This document shows, in pieces, positions 53,222 to 61,194 of a stretch of 64,000 bases of DNA (position 1 is the stretch's first letter; each line of letters opens with the position of its first letter). This DNA is from Bacteroidota bacterium (GTDB lineage: Bacteria; Bacteroidota; Bacteroidia; Bacteroidales; Lentimicrobiaceae), in the NCBI GenBank assembly GCA_023417935.1, contig JAEZDY010000006.1, positions 20,507 to 84,506 on the forward strand, given 5' to 3'. The position numbers and the translations under genes are program-made. A model generated the notes under the pieces. It searched no databases. It worked only from the letters and a program-made list of their open reading frames with translations, and had not been told where the DNA came from.

Positions 53222-53294
53222 GATCTAACAGACAATCTGTTGTTAATCAGACAGTATTAAGATCAAAACTGACATTCTGTTGATAAACAAACAG
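53222..53294. repeat. Two-copy 34-bp imperfect direct repeat with TCTGTTG core
   Basis: Copy 1 is at 53222-53254 and copy 2 at 53261-53294, period 39. Shared words are GATC, GACA, TCTGTTG and ACAG in the same order. The differences are largely A/T swaps. Copy 1 also contains the small palindrome AACAGA-CAA-TCTGTT. It lies between sufE and the SufT-like gene. Confidence 0.75.
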
Positions 53295-53375
53295 CTTAAA
53301 AAACAGTTCTTAATTTAAGATTTACTCATGTTTCTTTAGTTTCTAAGACTGTAGTAATACTAAATTTAAATCACC

Positions 53376-53717
53376 ATGCTGGATAACATTATGAATACTA
53401 ATCACCATAAAACTCAGGAATATAGCAACCGCATTATTGAAAGGTTAAAGGGTATATACGACCCTGAAGTACCTGTTAACATATATGACCTGGGGCTTAT
53501 ATACGATATTAGCGTTGATGACAATTCCGTGGCTCATATCCTTATGACGCTTACTGCCCCCAATTGCCCGGTTGCTGAATCATTACCCGAGGAAGTTCAA
53601 ATGAAAGTAGCAGCAATTCAAGGCCTAAAAGGAGCAGAAGTAGAAATCACCTTTGACCCTCCCTGGGATCAGGACATGATGTCAGAAGAAGCCCAACTTG
53701 ATTTAGGGTTTTTGTAA
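53376..53717 (+). CDS. SufT/MIP18-type DUF59 protein
   Basis: Small Fe-S maturation or carrier factor of the DUF59 family. The 113-residue protein has YDPEVPVNIYDLGLIY near the start, the reactive Cys64 in TAPNCP and the end FDPPWDQDMMSEEAQLDLGF. All are hallmark parts of SufT/PaaD-like proteins. The ATG at 53391 (MNTNHH) may be the true start. It follows sufE by a repeat-containing 164 bp, so it could have its own promoter (TAAATTTA near 53361 is a weak -7 candidate). Confidence 0.88.
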   Translation: MLDNIMNTNHHKTQEYSNRIIERLKGIYDPEVPVNIYDLGLIYDISVDDNSVAHILMTLTAPNCPVAESLPEEVQMKVAAIQGLKGAEVEITFDPPWDQDMMSEEAQLDLGFL

Positions 53718-53787
53718 AGATCGGTTTTCAAATAAAACAGGCCTGCAGTGATCTAATAATTCATAAATAGCAATTCCTTCGGCTTGT

Positions 53788-54819
53788 TTAATCCAACACT
53801 TCATAAATAGTTAGTTCCTTTGCCTTGTTTTTCATAGTTATCTGGCCAATAAGGCGACAGTTGAAGGACTGTTTGACTTTCTGGTAACACTCCTCTGTTA
53901 TAACGATCTGGCCATTAATTGCGGCGCTCTGGATACGTTCAGCTGTGTTTACAGTATCACCGATTACCGTGTAATCAAGCCTGCGGAGTGTTGATGAACC
54001 AATGTTGCCTGAAATCATTTCGCCACTATTGATACCAACTGATACCTGGGGATGAAAGCTGTTTTCGTTGGGTAATTTTTCAATCTTTGTTTTAATTGCC
54101 AAACAAGCATCAATAGCCCTATCAAGATGAAATGGCCCTTTGAAAACTGCCATTATGGAATCGCCTATGAACTTATCCACTATTCCCTGTTGTGTTATGA
54201 TCTCTTTTACCATAAGATCGAAGTAGCTGTTAAGTAATTCAACTACTTTGTTTGGCGGCTCATTTTCACTGATTGCAGTAAACCCGCAAATGTCAATAAA
54301 TGCAACCGATGCTTCCACTGTTTCATTAACCAACAATGAGGATTCAAATTCATTTCCGCTCATAAAATTCAATACACTCTCATCAACATACATTTTCAGT
54401 ATATCATTCTCCTTGATTGCTCTGAGTGTTTCTTTCATTTGGTTGACCTGTGTTATAGCCTTTCGTATTGTAAGTTCAAGATCTTCAAAGTTTACCGGTT
54501 TTGTAATGAAGTCAAACGCACCCCGGTTCATTGCAATACGAATGTTTTCCATATCGCCATAGGCAGAAACCACTACTGATTTAAGAAGCAGGTTCTTCTC
54601 ATTTAGTTTTGACAAGAGTGTAAGACCATCCATCTCAGGCATATTAATGTCACTGAGTATGATTGAAATATCAGAATGTTTTTCAAGCTGTTCCAGGGCG
54701 TGGACACCATTTACTGCAAACACAAATACGTATTGTTGGTCACGTATTTTCTGACGAAACTTTTGCTTGATCAGTAACTCCAGATCCGGCTCGTCATCTA
54801 CTACAAGTATTTTTGTCAT
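53788..54819 (-). CDS. Receiver-class III adenylate cyclase response regulator
   Basis: A 343-residue response regulator with cyclase output. Receiver domain (1-125): Asp8-Asp9, phosphoacceptor Asp57 in LSDINMPEMDG, Ser85 and Lys107. After a helical linker the cyclase domain (about 165-300) has both metal Asp (176 and 220), the purine-selecting pair Lys216 and Asp282 (adenine type), and the transition-state Asn291 and Arg295. Every catalytic position is present, so it should make cAMP. It has its own -7 box and lies 147 bp downstream of two sensor kinase genes, which are the likely phosphate donors. Confidence 0.92.
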   Translation of the reverse strand: MTKILVVDDEPDLELLIKQKFRQKIRDQQYVFVFAVNGVHALEQLEKHSDISIILSDINMPEMDGLTLLSKLNEKNLLLKSVVVSAYGDMENIRIAMNRGAFDFITKPVNFEDLELTIRKAITQVNQMKETLRAIKENDILKMYVDESVLNFMSGNEFESSLLVNETVEASVAFIDICGFTAISENEPPNKVVELLNSYFDLMVKEIITQQGIVDKFIGDSIMAVFKGPFHLDRAIDACLAIKTKIEKLPNENSFHPQVSVGINSGEMISGNIGSSTLRRLDYTVIGDTVNTAERIQSAAINGQIVITEECYQKVKQSFNCRLIGQITMKNKAKELTIYEVLD

Positions 54820-54836
54820 TCTCTGGTAATTATTAT

Positions 54837-54844
54837 CAAACCTA
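54837..54844 (-). promoter_or_regulatory. -7 box upstream of the receiver-cyclase gene
   Basis: Read on the minus strand this is TAGGTTTG, a TAnnTTTG match. It gives a leader of about 12 nt. This suggests the cyclase gene can be transcribed apart from the kinase genes. Confidence 0.45.
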
Positions 54845-54966
54845 TTTTGACTAAACCATTATTATTAACTTTTGTTACTTCGCATCCATTCTTCAGTCTT
54901 AATACATAGTATCAGAGCATAATATCAAAGGTCACGATCACCTTAACAGCAATCAATCTGGTGCAA

Positions 54967-56871
54967 TCACCTAGGCAGTATTATTATAAACCTGGTACCT
55001 TCGCCTTCTCTTGTTTCCACCGTTAATTTACCTCCATGGCCTTTGGTAATAATATCATACGCCAATGACAAACCTAATCCTGTACCTTCCCCTGTGGGCT
55101 TGGTAGTGAAAAATGGTTGGAATATTTTGTCCATTACTGCCTTTGGAATGCCGATACCATTGTCAATAATTCTTATCTCAATATTTTTTCCCAAATTCTT
55201 TGTACTAACTGAAATTGTAGGTAGATAGCCGTTAATGTTAAGTTTCTTTTTCTCGCTTACCGCATAGAATGCATTGCTAAGTAAGTTTAGTAACACGCGT
55301 CCTATTTCTTGAGGCATTACATTGATTTCGCCTATCGAGTGATCGAAGTCAGACTTCATGCTTGCGTTGAATGATTTATCTTTTGCTTTGAGCCCATGAT
55401 AGGTCAGCCGCAGGTATTCATCTGCAAGCGCGTTTATATTGGTAGGTTCTTTCTTACCGCTGCTGCTGCGGCTATGGTAGAGCATACCTTTTACTATTGC
55501 ACCCGCTCTTTTCCCATGGTGTTTTATTCTTTCAAGGTTTAGTTTAACCTCTGAAGTGATAGAAATGGCTAGCTGCTTATCATCATTGTCAAGGGCAGTC
55601 TTCATCTCGTCAAGTAGTTCATTACTTACTTCCGAGAAGTTGGTAACAAAGTTCAGTGGATTTTGTATTTCATGTGCTATACCTGCAGTAAGTTCACCAA
55701 GGGAAGCCATTTTTTCCGATTGTATAAGTTGTGATTGCGTAATCTCCAGTTCCCGGTTTGATTTTTCAATTTTCCGGTTTATCCTAAGGAGTAATATAGC
55801 AATAACTATTGCTACAACCATCCCTCCCAGCAGTAAGTAAAGCATGAGCATATTGCGACTCCTAACCCTGTCTGCTTCTAGTTCTTTCATCTTCAGCTCT
55901 TCATTAAAAGAAATATTCTGGAAAGCCCTTATTTTTTCTGTGTTGTACATTTCATCCTTTATCTTTAATGACATCTTCATGTATTTAAGGGCGCTGTCCT
56001 TTTCACCATTCTTTTCATAGATATCACCAAGCATCAGAGTAAGTTCAAGTATGCCGGCAGGATAGGAATGTTCTTTTATCTCAGAAAGTGTTTTTGAAGC
56101 ATAAAAGAGTGCTGAGTCATTATTGTTTTCATTCCTGTTAAGTTGGGCAATCCCTGTATAAATCTCAATGAGGTCACTGTTCAGGTTGTTCTTCTTGGCT
56201 GATATTGTAGCTTTCCTGTAAAACTCATATGCTTTTGATGTATTACCTGTTTTGGCATAAATTGACGCCATCAGTCGTAACCCATAAGTCCACTCAGGAT
56301 CCCTTTTATAAGCTTTTGTTGCATAATATAATGCAGAGTCCAACTCGTTTTTCTGAAGGTAGATACCACTGATACCTCCCCAGAAATAATGCACTTGCGA
56401 CTGGTCACTATAGTTATCCAGCAAACCCAACGCCTTATAGTAATAATATAAGCTTTTCTCAAAATCCCCTTGTCCGCTGTAGAAATTTCCAATACTGGTG
56501 CTGGTGTTACAAATGCCCATTGTATCCTTTAGTTCCTCAAATAATTCAAGTGCCTTGAATCCATAATTTAACGCAAGGGGGTCATTGCCGAGCATTGAGA
56601 ATGTTTCACACAGAAACAACCTGGCCAAAGCAGTGTTATGCCAATCTTCTTCTTTTTCTGCTATCTCAAGCGCTTGCTGTATATACGTTAACGAACTGTC
56701 AGGATGGGTATACCTGTAATAGTCAAATATTGAAAATAGAAGGGCAACTCTTTTTGCTTCATCCTTCTCTGTAATGAGTAATCTTTTAAGGCTATCCACT
56801 TTTGGCGCAGCAGCATACACCGGTGACAGAGCTAAAAGCAACCATATAGCGACAATTACTGTTCTTTTCAT
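54967..56871 (-). CDS. TPR-containing sensor histidine kinase
   Basis: A 634-residue kinase: signal peptide (1-20), periplasmic TPR region (about 35-320, e.g. ALNYGFKALELFEEL and SLYYYYKALGLLD), one membrane helix (about 340-362), a coiled coil, then a dimerisation domain with the phosphoacceptor His in AGIAHEIQNPLNF and a HATPase domain with NLLSNAFYAV, DNGIGIP and GTGLGLSLAYDI. It has no receiver domain. Its ATG overlaps the stop of the larger upstream kinase gene by 4 bp. The kinase cores of the two are close to identical in motif, so one likely arose by duplication. Confidence 0.92.
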   Translation of the reverse strand: MKRTVIVAIWLLLALSPVYAAAPKVDSLKRLLITEKDEAKRVALLFSIFDYYRYTHPDSSLTYIQQALEIAEKEEDWHNTALARLFLCETFSMLGNDPLALNYGFKALELFEELKDTMGICNTSTSIGNFYSGQGDFEKSLYYYYKALGLLDNYSDQSQVHYFWGGISGIYLQKNELDSALYYATKAYKRDPEWTYGLRLMASIYAKTGNTSKAYEFYRKATISAKKNNLNSDLIEIYTGIAQLNRNENNNDSALFYASKTLSEIKEHSYPAGILELTLMLGDIYEKNGEKDSALKYMKMSLKIKDEMYNTEKIRAFQNISFNEELKMKELEADRVRSRNMLMLYLLLGGMVVAIVIAILLLRINRKIEKSNRELEITQSQLIQSEKMASLGELTAGIAHEIQNPLNFVTNFSEVSNELLDEMKTALDNDDKQLAISITSEVKLNLERIKHHGKRAGAIVKGMLYHSRSSSGKKEPTNINALADEYLRLTYHGLKAKDKSFNASMKSDFDHSIGEINVMPQEIGRVLLNLLSNAFYAVSEKKKLNINGYLPTISVSTKNLGKNIEIRIIDNGIGIPKAVMDKIFQPFFTTKPTGEGTGLGLSLAYDIITKGHGGKLTVETREGEGTRFIIILPR

Positions 56872-59800
56872 GGTTTATTGTTTATGGGAAGTCTGACCTT
56901 AAAATCTGTACCCACCCCTTCAATAGATTCAGCTATAAGTTCACCTTTGTGTCTTTTTGTTATTATTTCATAGCTCATACTCAATCCAAGTCCGGTACCC
57001 TGTCCTGCAGGTTTGGTAGTGAAGAATGGCTGGAATATCTTATCCATCATGTGAGGTGGAATTCCATTCCCATTATCACTTACTTTTATCTCAACTATGG
57101 CCCCAAGATTCTTTGTAACCAATGTAACGGTTGGTTCATATCCATCTCCTGTGATTTTCTTTTTTTCCATCACCGCATAAAAGGCATTGGTAAGAAGGTT
57201 AAGTATTACCCGGCCTATTTCTTCAGGTATTGCATAGATGTTTCCAATAGATCGATCAAAGTCTGTAACAATGCTTGTATTGAAAGTTTTATCCTTAGCA
57301 CGCAGCCCATGGTAACTTAGTCTAATATATTCATCAAGCAGCGAATTAATGTCAGTTGGTTCCTTCAATCCTGTACCAGTGCGACTGTGTTGTAACATTC
57401 CTTTAACAATGGCATCTGCCCTTTTGCCATGGAAGTTGATCTTCTCTTCGTTTACCTTGATATTCTTTGCCAGGATAATAGCACTTTCGTTGTTTCCTGA
57501 CCTTATCTCACTCTCCAGCTCTTCAATCAATTCAGCATTTACCTCTGAGAAGTTATTCACAAAGTTTAGAGGGTTCTTAATTTCATGAGCAATTCCGGCA
57601 GTTAGCTCACCCAAAGAAGCCATCTTCTCTGATTGTATCAATTGCGACTGTGTGTTTTTTAATTCAGCATATGCTTTTTCAATAGCGCGGGCATGTTCAA
57701 GCTCACGAGCAAAGTTCAACTCTTTCTCCTTCTTGATCAATCGGTTACGGAAATACCTGTCGGCAATGAGTACCAGTATGATAGCCAGGATGAAGTACGA
57801 GAGATATGCAGGTATGGTTCTCCACCATGGAGGTTTAATTACTATCCTTAACGAAGCGCCCCGATCATTCCAAACACCATTATTATTTGCAGCTTTCACC
57901 CTAAAAACATATTCGCCCGGTGGTAGCTTTGAATAATAAGCAAATCGCTGATTGCCAATTTCATGCCATTCGGTATCGTAATTCTCAAGTTTGTACGCGC
58001 TCTTGTTTTTTGATGGGTTGAAATAATGAATCACCTGGAATTCAAGTGTCAAGGTGTTCTGGTAATGCTTAAGTATAACCTCTTCTGTCTGATAAACTGG
58101 TTCCTTTAATATTCCATTCTTGTCGGGGATAATTGATTGATTAAAAAGCTTCATGTCAGTGAGGAAAACATTCGGAGCAACTGAACTGGTGTGTACGTCA
58201 TCAGGTTTGAATAGTGTAATCCCATTTGAACCTCCAAATATAAATAGACCACCAGAGGTCCGTAAATATGACCCATCAGCAAATAACTGGCTCTGTATCC
58301 CATCAGCAAGTGAGAAGTTGCTGAATTGCTCCGTCTTCATGTTAAATCTGCTTAACCCTTCAAAAGTACTTAACCAGAGATCGTCATTATCTTCATCGCC
58401 CAGTATACCTTGTACACTCATTGAAGGTAACCCATTGTTACTGGTATATGTTTTTATACTACCCATTTTCACATTATACCTGCTTAAGCCTCCCTGCCAG
58501 GTTCCAACCCAAACAATTCCATCACGATCCACATAGAGTGAATTAATATCCTGACTTATGAATACATCACCCTTACTTTTCTCTACTCCATGTCGTACAA
58601 TTCTGTCAGTTATATAATCATAAAGAAACAGTCCGTTGTTTGTGAGTATCCAAAGCCCGTGTTCCTTGCTTTCGTATAAGTTAGTAACCTCATTACTTGA
58701 AGCATTCGAAGGATTTATATGTGTTAGGTCATACCTTTTGAAAGTTTTGTCAGTCTTACTTTTCCTGAACAATCCGTTAAAAGTACAAAGCCAAAGGTTT
58801 TCCCTGCTATCCGTGAAGAACTGATAAATAACCAGTGAATCATGAATTGCACTTAATGATGCTCTTCTAAATGCACTATCAACCGTTGAAAACTGATAAA
58901 CACCACTGTTGGTGCTGATAAGGAATTTAGAACCTGAAACCTGCATCACACCAAATATTGTATGCACGCCTGGCAGAAATGACTCGAAAGGGTAATTTTT
59001 GGTCATACCCGTTTCAGGATTAAGCAAATTCATCCCCGTAGAGTTTCCCGGCCCCGTAGTGGTGATCAAAATTTCACCTGATTTGCTTTCGAAGATATTA
59101 TTAACCCATCCGGAGGTAATTGAGTTTTTAAACTCTTTGGTGTAACTATAGGTCTTAAAAAGTGCTTTCTCATCATATCTGAAAAGACCTCCTGAGAAAG
59201 TACCTATCCATAGTGATCCGAAGGGATCAGTGTTCAGTTCCAATATAGATGCTTCTTTCAAAACGCTGTTTGCGATAGAATTAACAGTTTCAAATTTTTT
59301 TGTTTTCCTGTCGTAATACTGTAATCCTTTGTCGGTCCCCATCCATAAATTCCCTTCCTGATCAATAACAATGTTAGGATAGCTGGATGCAGTAGGTATG
59401 ATTTCTTCCGGGCCCTGAGGAAAGTGGATATTATATTTCTTTAATTTCTGATCGTATTCAAACAAACGGATCTTATTTGTAATAAACCAAATGTGACCTT
59501 GATTATCGCCCACAAGGTCATTAAAATACTCACCTTCAGCAATAAGCTCATTTAAAGGCGAATCAACCTTTGTGACCACACCTTTTGCGTCAATTTTAAT
59601 AAGGCCGGCTAAGGTTATAAACCAGAGATTTCCGTATACATCTTCAGTGCAGTTATAAATATTTCCGGTTCTTATACCATCGTACTTCTGAACCTTATCA
59701 CTGTTCTCGTCAATGAACAGCAACCCATCACTAATCTGTTCATTATGATTGGTGGTTACTCCAAGCCATATCCTCCCGGTGTTATCCTCACCAATTGAAG

Positions 59801-60239
59801 ATATTCCCAATTCAACATTATCCTGATGTTCAATCAAATCCTTAAACTCATACTGTGTAAAAGTACCTTTTACCCTGTCATAAAGATTCAGATATGAGGG
59901 GCCGCTGGCAACCCACATCCTTCCCTTTGAATCCTCATAAATAGCCCACACATTCAAACCCTTGAATGATAATGAATCATTTGGATCATTATAGAATCGT
60001 TTGAATTCAGTGCCGTCAAATCTAGCTAAACCGTTTATGGTGCCAATCCACAAATAACCAAACCGATCGTTTATGATTTTATATATCTGGGAACTTGGTA
60101 ATCCATCCTCTTCAGTGTACCGGCTTAGATTTATAGTACCGGTTTGTGCAATTGTGGTTGTTTGTAATGAAAGAAACATTGCTGTTAAAGCAATTAAAAG
60201 ATAGTTCCCTATGAAATCTTTCATTGAAAACATAATCAT
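56868..60239 (-). CDS. Two-component propeller (Reg_prop/Y_Y_Y) sensor histidine kinase
   Basis: An 1123-residue sensor: signal peptide (about 10-32), two seven-bladed Reg_prop propellers (about 35-690, with repeated LWIGT and GLFRYD units), a Y_Y_Y domain (about 705-790), one membrane helix (about 800-820), a coiled coil, a His domain with AGIAHEIKNPLNF and a HATPase with NLLTNAFYAV, DNGNGIP and GTGLGLSMSYEI. It ends after the kinase. Unlike classical hybrid regulators of glycan use, it has no receiver or DNA-binding domain. It is translationally coupled to the downstream TPR kinase. The ligand is unknown. Confidence 0.93.
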   Translation of the reverse strand: MIMFSMKDFIGNYLLIALTAMFLSLQTTTIAQTGTINLSRYTEEDGLPSSQIYKIINDRFGYLWIGTINGLARFDGTEFKRFYNDPNDSLSFKGLNVWAIYEDSKGRMWVASGPSYLNLYDRVKGTFTQYEFKDLIEHQDNVELGISSIGEDNTGRIWLGVTTNHNEQISDGLLFIDENSDKVQKYDGIRTGNIYNCTEDVYGNLWFITLAGLIKIDAKGVVTKVDSPLNELIAEGEYFNDLVGDNQGHIWFITNKIRLFEYDQKLKKYNIHFPQGPEEIIPTASSYPNIVIDQEGNLWMGTDKGLQYYDRKTKKFETVNSIANSVLKEASILELNTDPFGSLWIGTFSGGLFRYDEKALFKTYSYTKEFKNSITSGWVNNIFESKSGEILITTTGPGNSTGMNLLNPETGMTKNYPFESFLPGVHTIFGVMQVSGSKFLISTNSGVYQFSTVDSAFRRASLSAIHDSLVIYQFFTDSRENLWLCTFNGLFRKSKTDKTFKRYDLTHINPSNASSNEVTNLYESKEHGLWILTNNGLFLYDYITDRIVRHGVEKSKGDVFISQDINSLYVDRDGIVWVGTWQGGLSRYNVKMGSIKTYTSNNGLPSMSVQGILGDEDNDDLWLSTFEGLSRFNMKTEQFSNFSLADGIQSQLFADGSYLRTSGGLFIFGGSNGITLFKPDDVHTSSVAPNVFLTDMKLFNQSIIPDKNGILKEPVYQTEEVILKHYQNTLTLEFQVIHYFNPSKNKSAYKLENYDTEWHEIGNQRFAYYSKLPPGEYVFRVKAANNNGVWNDRGASLRIVIKPPWWRTIPAYLSYFILAIILVLIADRYFRNRLIKKEKELNFARELEHARAIEKAYAELKNTQSQLIQSEKMASLGELTAGIAHEIKNPLNFVNNFSEVNAELIEELESEIRSGNNESAIILAKNIKVNEEKINFHGKRADAIVKGMLQHSRTGTGLKEPTDINSLLDEYIRLSYHGLRAKDKTFNTSIVTDFDRSIGNIYAIPEEIGRVILNLLTNAFYAVMEKKKITGDGYEPTVTLVTKNLGAIVEIKVSDNGNGIPPHMMDKIFQPFFTTKPAGQGTGLGLSMSYEIITKRHKGELIAESIEGVGTDFKVRLPINNKP

Positions 60240-60363
60240 TACCGGCTAATGGTTATTCTTAAGAGAAGAACACAGCCTGATAGAAAGGAATGTGCCTTAG
60301 TTTTAATAAACAAAATGATTCACCGAAAGTTAACTTTCATTAACCTCATACCATATCATGTTA

Positions 60364-61134
60364 CTAAAACATGCTTCTTATATCAATCACCCCAAACAAA
60401 TCGGCACTGGTGATCAATATAATTACAATGATGAACCATCTTATAAACCCTGCTCCCCAGGAGAGGGCGTAGCGTGAGGCAATGAAGGCTCCTGTTACAT
60501 TGCCAATTGAATGTATTAGCCCAAACTGCCAGTTTACTTTATCGTTAAAAATAAAAACCAACAGTGCAAAAATTGTATAAAACAAGACAATAAATCCTTT
60601 GATGGCATTTGCTCTTACCAAATCATATCCGGCGCTTAAAACTATGCCGGCCAACAGGAAATAGCCCACACCAACCTGCACAAATCCACCATATATTCCT
60701 ATAAAGAAGAATATAATAAGTTGCTGCCAGCTAACTTTTTTCTCCTGAAGGCTTAATTGACCTTTAATCCATTTATCAGGCTTCACAAGCATGAAATAGA
60801 TCATCATCAGCATCACCAATCCGATAGCTTTCTCAAAAGTGGCTTCATCAATCTCAACCGACAACTGTGCACCTATTATAGACCCTATTACAGCGGGAAT
60901 AGCCAGAACAATCGCTTTTCTTGAGTCGAGTAGCTTTTGAGTTTTGAATGAAGCTGTAGAAGTCAGGTTCTGCAGGATAACGGCAATCCTGTTAGTCCCA
61001 TTGGCTACATCTGCCGGTAGACCCATAAACATAAACAGCGACAGAGAAATGATCGTACCTCCTCCTGCCAATGTGTTGATAAAGCCAACAAATACACCTG
61101 AAACTATAAGGGCAATGACTTCGAGGGTTGTCAT
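60364..61134 (-). CDS. TauE/SafE family membrane permease
   Basis: Predicted transporter of sulfonates, sulfite or other small anions, with about eight membrane segments. The N-terminal VGFINTLAGGGT and the internal NGTNRIAV are family hallmarks, and the second half has GGFVQVGVGYFLLAG. I start at the ATG 61134 because family members begin just before the first helix. The frame is also open to an ATG at 61146 and a GTG at 61191, but a -7 box at 61163-61156 makes the GTG unlikely. It is divergent from the Ycf48-like gene. Confidence 0.85.
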   Translation of the reverse strand: MTTLEVIALIVSGVFVGFINTLAGGGTIISLSLFMFMGLPADVANGTNRIAVILQNLTSTASFKTQKLLDSRKAIVLAIPAVIGSIIGAQLSVEIDEATFEKAIGLVMLMMIYFMLVKPDKWIKGQLSLQEKKVSWQQLIIFFFIGIYGGFVQVGVGYFLLAGIVLSAGYDLVRANAIKGFIVLFYTIFALLVFIFNDKVNWQFGLIHSIGNVTGAFIASRYALSWGAGFIRWFIIVIILITSADLFGVIDIRSMF

Positions 61135-61155
61135 AGCAAATTTCATTATATACTG

Positions 61156-61172
61156 CAAAGGTATTATATTTG
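61156..61172. promoter_or_regulatory. Back-to-back -7 boxes of divergent promoters
   Basis: TACCTTTG on the minus strand (61163-61156) and TATATTTG on the plus strand (61165-61172) are one base apart. Each would serve the divergent gene on its side. Their upstream elements must overlap the other's leader, so the two promoters may compete. A TTG 21 bp upstream of the minus box could be its -33. Confidence 0.45.
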
Positions 61173-61194
61173 AAGTGTCATAAACAATCACATC

